Shown here in pieces: positions 52,039 through 61,646 of a DNA stretch of 64,000 bases; position 1 is the first letter of the stretch; each line of letters begins with the position of its first letter. The position numbers were made by a program, and so were the translations under genes. The stretch is from Amycolatopsis jiangsuensis (GTDB taxonomy: Bacteria; Actinomycetota; Actinomycetes; Mycobacteriales; Pseudonocardiaceae): the NCBI RefSeq assembly GCF_014204865.1, contig NZ_JACHMG010000001.1, positions 2,170,001 to 2,234,000 of the forward strand, given 5' to 3'. A model generated the notes under the pieces. The model was not told the origin of the DNA and did no database searches. It saw nothing but the letters and a program-made list of their open reading frames with translations.

Positions 52039-53219
52039 CCGTGACCGCCGGGGATCTGCGCGGGCAGGTCGCGGACTTCCTCGCCACGCACGATCCGAAA
52101 ACCCTGCCGCGGTTGGAGTTCCTGCGGGCGCGGTTCGACGCCGGACTCGCCTGGGTGCACTTCCCCGGCGGGCTGGGCGGGCAGGACGCGCCGCGCGCCC
52201 TGCAGGCCGCCGTCGACGCCGCGTTCGCCGAGGCCGGTGCCCCCGACAACGATCCACGCCGGATCGGGATCGGTCTCGGCATGGCCGCGCCGACCATCCT
52301 CGCGTTCGGCACCGACGAGCAGCGCCGCCGCTACCTTCGTCCACTGTGGACCGGTGAGGAGGTGTGGTGCCAGTTGTTCAGCGAACCCGGCGCGGGCTCC
52401 GACCTGGCCGCGCTGGCCACCCGCGCGGTGCGTGACGGCGACGACTGGGTGGTGACCGGCCAGAAGGTCTGGACCTCCAGCGCGCACCTGGCGCAGTGGG
52501 CCATCCTGGTCACCCGCACCGATCCGGACGTGCCGAAGCACCAGGGCATGACGTACTTCCTGTGTGACATGACCGCACCCGGGGTCGAGGTCCGGCCGCT
52601 GCGCCAGATCACCGGGGAGGCCGAGTTCAACGAGGTGTTCCTGACCGAGGTGCGGATTCCGGACACCCAGCGGATCGGCGCGGTCGGCGAGGGCTGGAAG
52701 GTCGCGCAGACCACGCTGATGAACGAACGCGTGGCCATCGGCGGCGTGGCACTTCCGCGCGAGGGCGGAATGCTCGGCGTGCTCACGAAAACCTGGCGGG
52801 AACGGCCGGAGCTGCGCACGCCGGAACTGCGGGACCGGCTGGTGCGGCTGTGGGTGGAGGGCGAATCGCTGCGGCTGGCCGGCGACCGGCTGCGCCAGCA
52901 GCTCACCGCGGGCGCGCCCGGGCCGGAAGGTTCGGCGATGAAGGTGGCATTTGCCGAGCTGAACCAGAAGCTGAGCGGGCTGGAGCTCGAACTACTCGGC
53001 GAGGAAGGCCTGCGCTACGACGAGTGGGCAATGCGCCGTCCCGAACAGGTCGACTTCCTCGGCCGCGAGGCCGGCTACCGGTACCTGCGCGCCAAGGGGA
53101 ACTCGATCGAGGGCGGAACGTCGGAGGTACTGCGGAACATCATCTCCGAACGCGTGCTGGGGCTGCCGTCCGAGCCGCGGGTGGACAAGGACGTCGCCTG
53201 GAAGGACCTGCCGCGATGA
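52035..53219 (+). CDS. Acyl-CoA dehydrogenase (FadE-type, large-substrate class)
   Basis: 394 aa, GTG start overlapping the previous stop (GTGA). LFSEPGAGSDLAAL and VTGQKVWTSSAHLA mark the flavin site; GNSIEGGTSEVLRNIISERVLGLP is the C-terminal signature. It resembles actinobacterial FadE subunits that often act as heterotetramers, and the following gene would be the partner. Confidence 0.9.
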   Translation: MTVTAGDLRGQVADFLATHDPKTLPRLEFLRARFDAGLAWVHFPGGLGGQDAPRALQAAVDAAFAEAGAPDNDPRRIGIGLGMAAPTILAFGTDEQRRRYLRPLWTGEEVWCQLFSEPGAGSDLAALATRAVRDGDDWVVTGQKVWTSSAHLAQWAILVTRTDPDVPKHQGMTYFLCDMTAPGVEVRPLRQITGEAEFNEVFLTEVRIPDTQRIGAVGEGWKVAQTTLMNERVAIGGVALPREGGMLGVLTKTWRERPELRTPELRDRLVRLWVEGESLRLAGDRLRQQLTAGAPGPEGSAMKVAFAELNQKLSGLELELLGEEGLRYDEWAMRRPEQVDFLGREAGYRYLRAKGNSIEGGTSEVLRNIISERVLGLPSEPRVDKDVAWKDLPR

Positions 53220-54307
53220 GCTCGCCGAACCTGGTGTACTCGGACGTCGAAGAGGATCTGCGCGCGTCCGTGCGCTCGCTGCTGGCCGACCGGGCCGGGC
53301 CCGCCGAGGTGCTGGGGCGGACCGAAACCGCCGACCCCTACGACCGGAACCTGTGGCACACGCTGGCCGCCGACCTCGGCGCGGCCGGGTTGATGGTGCC
53401 CGAAGCCCACGGCGGCCACGGTGCTTCGGCCCGGGAAACAGCGGTCGTGCTGGAGGAACTGGGCCGCAGCGTGGCCCCGGTGCCGTTCCTCGGCAGCGCG
53501 GTGCTGGCCACGTCGGCGTTGTTGGGCACCGGCGACGAACTCCTGCCGCGCCTGGCGTCCGGCGAGCTGACCGGCGCGCTGGCGGTACCGCTGTCCACCG
53601 CCCCCGGCTCGCCGTTCCCGGCGACCGTCCGCGCGGACGGCACCCTGACCGGCGAAGTACGCACGGTGGCCGACGCCTCCGTGGCCGAGGTGTTCGTGGT
53701 TCCCGCGACGTCCGCGGACGGCCCGGGCCTGTATGCCGTGGACGCCGCGGAAACGACCGTGGCCGAAGTGGTTTCGCTGGACCTGACCCGCCGCATCGCC
53801 GACGTGACCTTCTCCGGCGCCACCGCCCGGCCGATCGTGCGGGGCGCCGCCGCGGAGTCCGCTGTGGACAGTGCACTCACGACAGCGGCCGGTCTGCTGG
53901 CCTCGGAACAGACCGGCCTGACGGAATGGGCGCTGACCGAGACGGTGACGTACCTGAAGGGCCGCTACCAGTTCGGCCGTCCGGTCGGCGGGTTCCAGTC
54001 GCTGAAGCACCGGCTGGCCACCTTGTACACCGAGCTGGTCGGCGCCCGCGCCGCCGCCCGGTACGCCGCGGACGCCCTCGCCGGCGGCTACGACGTCCCG
54101 ATCGCGGTGGCCGTGGCCCAGGCCAGGGTGAGCCCGATCGCGGTGCACGCCACCGAGGAAGCCATCCAGCTGCACGGCGGAATCGGGATGACCTGGGAGC
54201 ACCCCGCGCACCTGTACCTGAAACGCGCGAAGAGCGACGAGCTGGCTTTCGGCACGCCCGGCCGGCACCGCGCGCGGCTGGCGGACCTGGTGGAGCTGCC
54301 GGCCTGA
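53216..54307 (+). CDS. Acyl-CoA dehydrogenase, partner subunit
   Basis: 363 aa, ATGA overlap with the previous gene. Helical N-terminus with LGAAGLMVPEAHGGHGAS, a reduced middle domain, and QLHGGIGMTWEHPAHLYLKRA at the C-terminus. The middle-domain FAD motif is weakly conserved, as in FadE27-like second subunits. A heteromeric complex with the preceding protein is probable. Confidence 0.88.
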   Translation: MSSPNLVYSDVEEDLRASVRSLLADRAGPAEVLGRTETADPYDRNLWHTLAADLGAAGLMVPEAHGGHGASARETAVVLEELGRSVAPVPFLGSAVLATSALLGTGDELLPRLASGELTGALAVPLSTAPGSPFPATVRADGTLTGEVRTVADASVAEVFVVPATSADGPGLYAVDAAETTVAEVVSLDLTRRIADVTFSGATARPIVRGAAAESAVDSALTTAAGLLASEQTGLTEWALTETVTYLKGRYQFGRPVGGFQSLKHRLATLYTELVGARAAARYAADALAGGYDVPIAVAVAQARVSPIAVHATEEAIQLHGGIGMTWEHPAHLYLKRAKSDELAFGTPGRHRARLADLVELPA

Positions 54308-54382
54308 GTGGAACCGGATTTTCCCGCCTCGTACGGCGGGTCGGGAGAATCCGGCCGATTCCCCGACGACGAAAGGACACCG

Positions 54383-54799
54383 ATGTCCTTCACCCTCGAA
54401 GACCGCTGGGCCATCACCGACCTGCTCTCGATGCACGGCCATCTCGTCGACGACGGGCACCTCGACCGCTTCGAGGACCTGTTCACCGCGGACGTCGTCT
54501 ACGACCTCACCGGGTTCGGGCAGGAGCCGCTGCGCGGGGTGGCGGCGCTGCGCGCGGCCGGCTGGGCACTGGGCGCGGACAATCCGGTCGCCCATCACGT
54601 CACCAACATCGTCGTCACCGCGGAGACGGACGACCGGGCGCGGGCCCGCTCCAAGGGCCTCGGGATCGGAGCCGACGGCACCTGCGCTTCGGTGTCCTAT
54701 GACGACGTCGTCGTGCGCACCCCGGACGGCTGGCGGATCAGCCACCGCACGCTGACGCCGCGCCGCACTCCCCTGGGCGGGCTGACCGGCCCGGGCTGA
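54383..54799 (+). CDS. SnoaL-like NTF2-fold protein
   Basis: 138 aa from the ATG at 54383 (GAAAGGA upstream). EDRWAITDLLSMHGHLVDDGHLDRFEDLFT is characteristic of the SnoaL_4 (PF13577-like) group. It may be an isomerase or hydratase accessory. Same direction, 75 bp after the dehydrogenase genes. Confidence 0.8.
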   Translation: MSFTLEDRWAITDLLSMHGHLVDDGHLDRFEDLFTADVVYDLTGFGQEPLRGVAALRAAGWALGADNPVAHHVTNIVVTAETDDRARARSKGLGIGADGTCASVSYDDVVVRTPDGWRISHRTLTPRRTPLGGLTGPG

Positions 54800-54805
54800 G
54801 CGGCG

Positions 54806-55201
54806 CTACGCGGGGGACGGCGGATCGAGAACGGACCAGTGCTCGACGAACCGGCCATCGCGCACCCGGACGAAGTCCATCACGGGGAATTCGACGTGGT
54901 GGCCCGACGGGGGTGTCCCCAGCCACTCCCCGACGTGGCGTCCCCGGTAGATCTTGTGCGTGGCCACGACGTCGTCGGAAGCCACGCAGTGCACGATCTC
55001 GACCTCGAGGCCGGCGAACGCGGTGTGCAGCGCCCGCGTGACGTCGGCGACGCCGCTGCGGTCGTCCGGCCTGCCCTTCTTGGCCGACCGGTTCCGGAAA
55101 TCCGGATGCACGAACTCCTCGATCAGCGCGACCTGCCCACCCTCGTGCACCTGCTCGACGAAAGCACGCATCCGCGCGACGTTGTCCGCTTCCACACCCA
55201 T
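54806..55201 (-). CDS. SnoaL-like polyketide-cyclase-family protein
   Basis: 131 aa, ATG with AGGAGG upstream. NTF2 fold of the SnoaL/PF07366 type: VHPDFRNRS, then GLEVEIVHCVASDDVVATH and a GRFVEHWSVLD end. Convergent with the other SnoaL-like gene, with only 6 bp between stops. The role is unknown; ketosteroid-isomerase-like chemistry is possible. Confidence 0.8.
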   Translation of the reverse strand: MGVEADNVARMRAFVEQVHEGGQVALIEEFVHPDFRNRSAKKGRPDDRSGVADVTRALHTAFAGLEVEIVHCVASDDVVATHKIYRGRHVGEWLGTPPSGHHVEFPVMDFVRVRDGRFVEHWSVLDPPSPA

Positions 55202-55258
55202 TCCGTGTGCCTCCTGTCATGGCCGAACCTCGCGAACGTACCGTCCGGTCGATTTCGG

Positions 55259-56233
55259 TCAGTGCGCGGCGGCGGGCGCGAGGAACTTCCGGGGATTGTC
55301 GACCAGCATCGTCGTGAGGTCGTCCTCGCTGACGCCCCGCGCTCGCAACGCGGGCAGCACCTCGTTCGTGATGTGCAGGAAGTGCCAGTTCGGCAGCAGA
55401 GTCTCGCGCAGCGGCTGGTCCATCCAGTCCAGGTAGCACGCGGCGTCGTGCGAGAGCACCATGCTGCCCGCGTAGCCGCGTTCGCACAGCGTCGCCACCG
55501 TCGCCACGCGCTCCTCGAACGGCAGGTACGAATCGAGGCCGAACCGGTCCATGCCGAGCAGCGAACCGCGGTCGGCGATCTCGGTCAGGTAGCCCAGGTC
55601 GGTGGTGTCGCCGCAGTGCCCGATCAGCACCCGCCGCAGGTCGACCCCCTCGGCCGCGAACACGTCCTGCTGGTCCAGTCCACGCCGGGTACCCGCGTGT
55701 GTGTGCGTCATGATCGGCGCACCGGTCCGCCGGTGCGCCTCGGCCACCGCGAGCAGCACCCGTTCGACGCCCGGGGCCAGCCCCGGCTCGTCGGTGGCGC
55801 ACTTGAGCACCCCGGCCTTCACCCCGGTGCCGGCGATACCCTCGGTCAGGTCCCCGACGAACATCTCGACCAGCGGTTCCGGCCCGCCCAGCGGCGTGCC
55901 GGGTCCGCGCAGCTGCAGGTAGTGCGGCAGGTCGCGATAGGTGTAGAGACCGGTGGCGACCACGATCTGCAGGTCCGTCGCGGCCGCGACGGCCTGCACC
56001 CGCGGCACGTACCGGCCCAGGCCGATCACCGTGGGATCGACGATCGTGTCGATTCCGGCGGCCTTGAGCGCACGCAGGGTGGCGATCGCCTCCGGCACGT
56101 GCACGGACTCGTCGAACCCGTCGTGCTCCGGGTAGTTCGCCACGAATTCCGGGCTCAGCACGAAGATGTGCTCGTGCATCAGCACCCGGCCCAGTGCCTC
56201 GGGCGCCACCGCGCCGCGGACCGTCTCGACCAT
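55259..56233 (-). CDS. Phosphotriesterase-family metal hydrolase (lactonase-like)
   Basis: 324 aa amidohydrolase barrel. Metal ligands: HEH near residue 20 (LMHEHIF), bridging Lys in GVLKCATDE, HTHAG, GHCGD and the catalytic Asp in LSHDAA. Family members cleave lactones or phosphotriesters; lactonase is the likelier natural activity. 67 bp downstream of an SDR gene in the same direction. Confidence 0.88.
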   Translation of the reverse strand: MVETVRGAVAPEALGRVLMHEHIFVLSPEFVANYPEHDGFDESVHVPEAIATLRALKAAGIDTIVDPTVIGLGRYVPRVQAVAAATDLQIVVATGLYTYRDLPHYLQLRGPGTPLGGPEPLVEMFVGDLTEGIAGTGVKAGVLKCATDEPGLAPGVERVLLAVAEAHRRTGAPIMTHTHAGTRRGLDQQDVFAAEGVDLRRVLIGHCGDTTDLGYLTEIADRGSLLGMDRFGLDSYLPFEERVATVATLCERGYAGSMVLSHDAACYLDWMDQPLRETLLPNWHFLHITNEVLPALRARGVSEDDLTTMLVDNPRKFLAPAAAH

Positions 56234-56300
56234 CGGCCACCCCTTCCGTGCGGACCCTCATCGTGGCGCTCCCCGGCCCGTGGCGCACGGTGACCGGCCG

Positions 56301-57080
56301 CTACCCGGTTTTCGCGCTCAGCCCGCCGTCCACCGGCAGACAGGCGCCGTTGATGTAGGCCGCCTCGTCCGAGGCGAGGAACACCGCCGCGTGGGCGACG
56401 TCCCAGGGACTGCCCATCCGCCCGGTCGGGCTGGCCTCGTCGCGGGCGGCCCGCGCGCCCGGGTCCCGGTCCAGCTGACGGCCGACCAGCGGGGTGTCGA
56501 TCAGGCCGGGCAGTACGGCGTTGACCCGGACGCCGTGGCGGGCATGCGTCAGGGCGAGCGACACGGTCAGCTGGTTGACCGCCGCCTTCGCGGCCATGTA
56601 GGCGGGATACTCGTAGCCGGTGTGCCGGATGCTCGCCAGCGAGGAGACGTTCACGATCGCGCCGCGGCCGGCCGCGAGCATGTGCGGCAGGGTGTGCTTG
56701 CACGCCAGAAAGACGCCGGTGAGGTTCACCGCGACCGCCGCGTCCCACTCCGCCACCGACAGCCCGGTCAGCGAGCCGGTGACCGCCGCGCCGACGTTGT
56801 TGTGCAGCACCGCCGGCACGCCCAGCGTGGACACCACGGACGCGACCGCGTCCGCCACGTCGTCCTCCTCGGTCACGTCCGCGGTCAGCGGTACGGCCGT
56901 GCCGCCTTCCTCGGTGATCAGCCGGGTAGTCTCCTCCGCGCTCTCCTTCACCAGGTCCACCGCGGCGACGGTGGCACCGGCACGGGCGTAGGCGAGCGCT
57001 GCCGCGCGGCCGTTGCTGAGTTCCGCCCCGCTCGAACCGGCCCCGAACACCACGGCGATCCGGTCGTCCAGACGCGCCAC
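56301..57080 (-). CDS. Short-chain dehydrogenase/reductase
   Basis: 259 aa. The cofactor loop is atypical, GAGSSGAELSNGRAAA, with a longer insertion than TGxxxGIG. Catalytic Ser in NVSSLASI and Tyr-x-x-x-Lys in YPAYMAAKAA are intact, and it ends INGACLPVDGG. Divergent from the PucR-type regulator, which may control it with the hydrolase. Confidence 0.88.
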   Translation of the reverse strand: MARLDDRIAVVFGAGSSGAELSNGRAAALAYARAGATVAAVDLVKESAEETTRLITEEGGTAVPLTADVTEEDDVADAVASVVSTLGVPAVLHNNVGAAVTGSLTGLSVAEWDAAVAVNLTGVFLACKHTLPHMLAAGRGAIVNVSSLASIRHTGYEYPAYMAAKAAVNQLTVSLALTHARHGVRVNAVLPGLIDTPLVGRQLDRDPGARAARDEASPTGRMGSPWDVAHAAVFLASDEAAYINGACLPVDGGLSAKTG

Positions 57081-57199
57081 GATCCCTCCTTCCCACGGCC
57101 CCCCGCTCCAGGATCACCGGGGCACGGACGCGCCGGAACCACCCGGCGTCCTACATTCGGGAGGCGTCGTTCCACGTTCTGTCGAAGAAGGAGTCCCGC

Positions 57200-58420
57200 A
57201 TGACCGATCGCGGCCGGGTGGGCGGCGACGCACTGCAGACGCTCGTGGACGATCTCGCCGACGAGCTGCGGCGCTCGGTGGCGATCAACGATCCGCTCGT
57301 GCGCGTGCTCTGCACCAGCCGGCATTTCGGCGACGAGGACGACGTACGGATCCGCGCGGTGCTGCAGCACGACGCCGGCCCGGACGTCAGCGGCTTCATC
57401 CTCGGCCAGGGCGTGGCGCAGTGGCCACGGCCGGGGACGCTGACGGGCGATACCGGACTGGGCATGAGCCCGCGGTTCTGCGTACCGCTGCGTGAACGGG
57501 GCGAACTGCTCGGGCTGCTCATGGTCATCGACGCGGACCGTTCGCTGGCCGCACCGGAGATCGCGCGGATCGAGCAGGTGTCGAAGACCGCCACGGCCCT
57601 GCTGCACGGATCGCGGATCGCTGCCGACGACCTCCGGGCCGGCCGCGAACGCACGCTCCTGCGGCTGCTCGGCCCCGAACCGGACGCCCGGCGGGACGCG
57701 CTGGCCGCGGGTATCGCCGGAGGCTGGCTGACCGACGCGGCGCAGGTGGCGGTGACCGTGGTGGAGGCCAGACCACGAGCCAGCACGCCCGAGGAGACCG
57801 AAGCGGCGCTGCGCAGCGTGCTGGAATCGGCGGCGAGGCGGCGGCCGAGGCGCCTGCTCCCGCTCGTCGACCGCACGCGTGGCGTGCTGGTGCACGCGGA
57901 GGCCCGCTTCGACCCGGCCGAGGTCGCGCGAGAAGCACAGCGGATGACCACCGGTCTCGGACAGCTCCTCGGCGAACCGGACGCCGTCGTCGCCGGGCTC
58001 GGCGAGCCGGTCGCCGGGCTCGCCGAAGCCTGGCAGTCCTGTTCGCAGGCCGTCGCGGCGGCGAAAGGCGCGCGCCTGCTGCCCTCCCTCGGCCCCATCG
58101 CGAAGTGGGCCGAACTCGGTGCGTACGCGATCCTGCTGCGGATCCCGGAGTCAGCCCTGCTGCCCACGCTCGTACCGGAACCGGTGAGCCGGTTGCTGGG
58201 CGATTCCCGTGGCGCCCGCCTTGCCGGGACGCTGCGCACCTTCCTCGACCTCGGCGGTTCGATCCCCCGCACGGCCGAGGCCCTGCACCTGCACCGCACC
58301 TCGCTGTACTACCGGCTCGACCGGATCCGCGAGATCACCGGCCTCGACCTCGACGACGGACGCAACCGGCTGCTGCTGCACACCGGACTGCTCGTCGCGG
58401 ACCTGATCACCCCCGGCTGA
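57200..58420 (+). CDS. PucR/CdaR-type transcriptional regulator
   Basis: 406 aa with AAGGAG before the ATG. GAF-like N-terminal sensor region (about 20-140), a degenerate GGDEF-like middle, and a C-terminal HTH_30 at about 340-395 with LRTFLDLGGSIPRTAEALHLHRTSLYYRLDRI. It probably activates the divergent SDR-hydrolase genes and/or the MHS transporter next to it. Confidence 0.9.
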   Translation: MTDRGRVGGDALQTLVDDLADELRRSVAINDPLVRVLCTSRHFGDEDDVRIRAVLQHDAGPDVSGFILGQGVAQWPRPGTLTGDTGLGMSPRFCVPLRERGELLGLLMVIDADRSLAAPEIARIEQVSKTATALLHGSRIAADDLRAGRERTLLRLLGPEPDARRDALAAGIAGGWLTDAAQVAVTVVEARPRASTPEETEAALRSVLESAARRRPRRLLPLVDRTRGVLVHAEARFDPAEVAREAQRMTTGLGQLLGEPDAVVAGLGEPVAGLAEAWQSCSQAVAAAKGARLLPSLGPIAKWAELGAYAILLRIPESALLPTLVPEPVSRLLGDSRGARLAGTLRTFLDLGGSIPRTAEALHLHRTSLYYRLDRIREITGLDLDDGRNRLLLHTGLLVADLITPG

Positions 58421-58436
58421 GCAGGCCGGCCCCGGG

Positions 58437-59759
58437 TCAGGACGCCGCGGGCACCTGGTCCTCGCCGAGCCCGTCGGCGAAGTCGTGGTCACGGGTTTCC
58501 GGCAGTCCGAGAATGCACAGCAGGCTGACCACGCCGAGCACGATCAGCAGCAGCGACACCGGCACCGACGATCCCGTGGAGGCGTGCAGGTCGGTGGAGA
58601 TCAGCGGCACCACCCCGCCGCCGACGATGCCCGAAACGCTGTAGGCGATCGACGCCCCGGAGTAGCGGTAGCGCACCCGGAACAGCTCCGGCAGGAAGGC
58701 CCCCATGGGCCCGTACAGCATCGCGAAGCACAGCAGTCCGCCGATGAACCCGACGGTCAGCAGCAGCGGATTCTTCGTCTGCATCAACGCGAACAGCGGG
58801 AAGGCCCACACCACCACCGACACCGCGGCAGCCGCGCTGAGCCGGCGCCGCCCCCACTTGTCCGACTTCATCGCGAACACCAGCGTGGCCACGCCCATCA
58901 CCGCGGCGGCGACGAGCAGGCTCACCAGCACCGTGGTGCGCGGAATGCCGAGCGAGGAGGTCGCCAGCGACAGGCAGAACGTGGTGACGGTGTAGAACAA
59001 CGCGTGCGCGAGCACGAAAGACAGCGTCGAGAGCAGCAGCACCCGCGGCTGCTTGCGGACGAGTTCGAACAGCGGGACCCGGGCCTGTTCGGCCTTGTCC
59101 AGCGCGGCCTGGAACACCGGCGTCTCGGCGATCCGGATCCGGATGTAGAAGCCGACCACGAGCAGCACCGCGGAGAACAGGAACGGCAGCCGCCAGCCCC
59201 ATGCCTGGAATTCCGCGGCGGGCAGCACCGCGCCGAGCACCAGGAACAGCGTGTTGCCCAGCACGAACCCGATCGCGGGGCCCAGCTGCGGGAACGCCGA
59301 GTACAGCCCACGCTGCCCCGGCGGCGCGTACTCGGTGGACATCAGCACCGCGCCACCCCATTCGCCGCCGAGCCCGACGCCCTGCACGAAGCGCAGCACG
59401 GTCAGCAGCACCGGCGACCAGATGCCGATCGCGGCGTAGTCCGGCACCGCACCGACCGCGACCGTGGACAGCCCCATCACCAGCAGGGAAACGATCAGCA
59501 TCGACTTGCGGCCGAGCCGGTCGCCCCAGTGCCCGAACAGCACCGCGCCGACCGGACGCGCGATGAAGCCGACCGCGAACGTGCCGAGCGAGGCGAGCAC
59601 CCCGGCGGTCGAGGAGAAGGTGGGGAAGAAGACCTTCCCGAACACCAGCGCCGCCGCGGTCCCGTAGATGTAGAAGTCGTAGAACTCGATCGCGGTGCCG
59701 ATGAAGCTCGCGACGGCGATCCGCGATCGCGGCACCTCGGCCCGGACGGGGGTGGTCAT
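58437..59759 (-). CDS. MFS transporter, metabolite:H+ symporter (MHS) type
   Basis: 440 aa. The MHS signature near the start (GTAIEFYDFYIYGTAA) and the first loop GHWGDRLGRKSML are clear, with about 12 helices. Relatives import organic acids, betaines or aromatic acids. The ATG at 59759 is chosen; upstream frame to 59909 is Arg-rich and lacks a ribosome site. Convergent with the PucR gene, 16 bp between stops. Confidence 0.92.
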   Translation of the reverse strand: MTTPVRAEVPRSRIAVASFIGTAIEFYDFYIYGTAAALVFGKVFFPTFSSTAGVLASLGTFAVGFIARPVGAVLFGHWGDRLGRKSMLIVSLLVMGLSTVAVGAVPDYAAIGIWSPVLLTVLRFVQGVGLGGEWGGAVLMSTEYAPPGQRGLYSAFPQLGPAIGFVLGNTLFLVLGAVLPAAEFQAWGWRLPFLFSAVLLVVGFYIRIRIAETPVFQAALDKAEQARVPLFELVRKQPRVLLLSTLSFVLAHALFYTVTTFCLSLATSSLGIPRTTVLVSLLVAAAVMGVATLVFAMKSDKWGRRRLSAAAAVSVVVWAFPLFALMQTKNPLLLTVGFIGGLLCFAMLYGPMGAFLPELFRVRYRYSGASIAYSVSGIVGGGVVPLISTDLHASTGSSVPVSLLLIVLGVVSLLCILGLPETRDHDFADGLGEDQVPAAS

Positions 59760-59936
59760 GCCGGCTCCCGGTCTGTTCGTGTCCGTCCCGCCACGGCGGC
59801 GGGCGCCCGCGGCGGGAGCGGGGCTCCGGTGCCGCAGCGCGAAGTATCGGCCGCCCCGTGAGACGGCCGCGACCGCAGCCCGTGGGGACCCGGTCGAGCG
59901 CCCTTCCACGGTTTGTCGGAACTCCGCCCGCGCGGG

Positions 59937-60707
59937 TCACGCCTCGGGCAGCTGCTCCATCTTGCGCTGCAGCTTGTTCATGCCACCGAGCCAGCGGTCG
60001 GGTTCGGTGGCACGCGCAGCGTAGTAGCCCGCCACCTCCGGATGCGGCAGGACCAGGAACCGGCCCTCGTCGATCGCGGTGAACAGCGCGTCGGCCACCT
60101 GCTCCGGTTCGATCGCCGAGGCCGCCATCAGCAGCTTGCCGCGTTCGCCGGTGCTCTCCAGCATCGCGGTCCGCACCCCCTGCGGGCAGATCGCCTGCAC
60201 CGTGATGCCGCGGTGCCGGTAGGTCGCGGCCAGCCATTCGGCGAACGCCACCGCGCCGTGCTTGGTCACCGAATACGGCGCCGAGCCCAGGCTGGTGAGC
60301 AGGCCCGCGGCGGACGCGGTGACCACGAAGTGCCCCTCGCCGCGTTCGAGCCACGCCGGCAGCAGCGCCCGGGCCGCGCGGACGTGCCCCATCACGTTGA
60401 CGTCCCAGGCATTCGCCCAGTCGTCCTCTGTGGACTGTTCGCCGCCGAACGGGGCGATGCCCGCGTTGGCACAGAACACGTCGATCTCGCCGAGGGTTTC
60501 GCGCGCGGCGGTCAGCAGTGCCGCCACGCCCGCCTCGCTCACCACGTCCCCGGCGAACGCCGTCCCGCCGATCTCGGCGGCCACCTCGGCGGCCCGGTCT
60601 TCGTCGAGGTCGGCGACCACGACCCGGGCGCCGTCGGCGGCGAACCGGCGGGCGATCGCGGCGCCGATGCCCCCACCGCCGCCGGTGATCACGACCCCGG
60701 CGCTCAC
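59937..60707 (-). CDS. Short-chain dehydrogenase/reductase
   Basis: 256 aa from a GTG overlapping the upstream SDR stop (GTGA). VVITGGGGGIGAAIA cofactor loop, CANAGIAPFGG, Ser in TASAAGLLT and YSVTKHG. C-terminus LGGMNKLQRKMEQLPEA is extended. Coupled with the next SDR as a two-gene operon under the second CTAAGC palindrome. Confidence 0.9.
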   Translation of the reverse strand: MSAGVVITGGGGGIGAAIARRFAADGARVVVADLDEDRAAEVAAEIGGTAFAGDVVSEAGVAALLTAARETLGEIDVFCANAGIAPFGGEQSTEDDWANAWDVNVMGHVRAARALLPAWLERGEGHFVVTASAAGLLTSLGSAPYSVTKHGAVAFAEWLAATYRHRGITVQAICPQGVRTAMLESTGERGKLLMAASAIEPEQVADALFTAIDEGRFLVLPHPEVAGYYAARATEPDRWLGGMNKLQRKMEQLPEA

Positions 60708-61456
60708 AGGCCACCGCCGAGGGTGATGCCGCCGTCGAGGACGATGGTCTGCCCGGTGATCCAGCCGGACTCCCCGGACAGCAGGAAGGCGACCGCACCC
60801 GCGATGTCCTCGGGCACGCCGAGGCGCTTCATCGGGTACGCCGCCGAGACCTCCTCCTCGCGTCCCTCGTAGAGCGCGGTCGCGAACTGCGTCTTGACCA
60901 CCGCCGGGGCCACCGCGTTGACCCGGATCTTCGGTCCGAGCTCGCCGGCGAGCTCCTGGGTGAGCCGGATCAGCGCGGCCTTGCTGACGCCGTACATGCC
61001 GATGCCGGGCGAGGTCCGCAGCCCGGCGATCGACGCGACGTTGACCACCGTCCCCCCGTGCTCGCCCATCCAGGCGTCGCGGGCATGGCGGACCCAGGCC
61101 AGCGGAGCCAGCACGTTCACCGCCATGATCTTCGCCGCGGCACCGGTGTCGACGTCGACGGTGGGCCCGTAGACCGGGTTGATGCCGGTGTTGTTGACGA
61201 GCATGTCGAGCCGCCCGAACCGGTCGATCGTCCTCGCGATCGCGTCGGCCCGGTGCTCGTCGTCGTCGGCCTTGCCGGGCACACCGAGCGCGTGCTCGTC
61301 CCCGCCCAGCCCGGCGACGGCCTCGGCCAGCGGCTCCGGTTTGCGGGCGGTGACGCACACCCGGGCCCCGCGCGCGACCAGCTCGGTGGCGATGGCGAGC
61401 CCGATCCCCCGGCTGGCCCCGGTCACCAGGGCAACGCGGTCCTCGAACGAGTTCAC
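60704..61456 (-). CDS. Short-chain dehydrogenase/reductase
   Basis: 250 aa, classical SDR. TGASRGIGLA, NNTGINPVYGP, Ser in NVASIAGLRTS and YGVSKAA, ending ITGQTIVLDGG. First gene of the two-SDR operon. The CTAAGC palindrome is 37 bp upstream of its start, well placed for repression. Confidence 0.92.
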   Translation of the reverse strand: MNSFEDRVALVTGASRGIGLAIATELVARGARVCVTARKPEPLAEAVAGLGGDEHALGVPGKADDDEHRADAIARTIDRFGRLDMLVNNTGINPVYGPTVDVDTGAAAKIMAVNVLAPLAWVRHARDAWMGEHGGTVVNVASIAGLRTSPGIGMYGVSKAALIRLTQELAGELGPKIRVNAVAPAVVKTQFATALYEGREEEVSAAYPMKRLGVPEDIAGAVAFLLSGESGWITGQTIVLDGGITLGGGL

Positions 61457-61492
61457 GACACAGGCCTCCTGTTCTGCCGCGCGGACGGGCGG

Positions 61493-61508
61493 CTAAGCGG
61501 GTGCTTAG
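61493..61508. promoter_or_regulatory. Palindrome CTAAGC-GGGT-GCTTAG, operator candidate
   Basis: Perfect 6-bp arms identical to those at 48344-48359, with a different 4-bp centre. It lies between the SDR operon start (61456) and the SRPBCC gene 3' end. Likely bound by the same regulator, which is not in the window. Confidence 0.6.
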
Positions 61509-61646
61509 CCCAGGTTAGCCGTGCGGTCCCGCCACTCAAGCCCCGGCCGTGCGACAGCGCCCGATGAAAGACGGAGAGCGATGGTTCGGCCACGTTTCGT
61601 GGTCACGCTGGCGCCGATCATCAGTCTCAGGGCGCCGGGAATCGGT

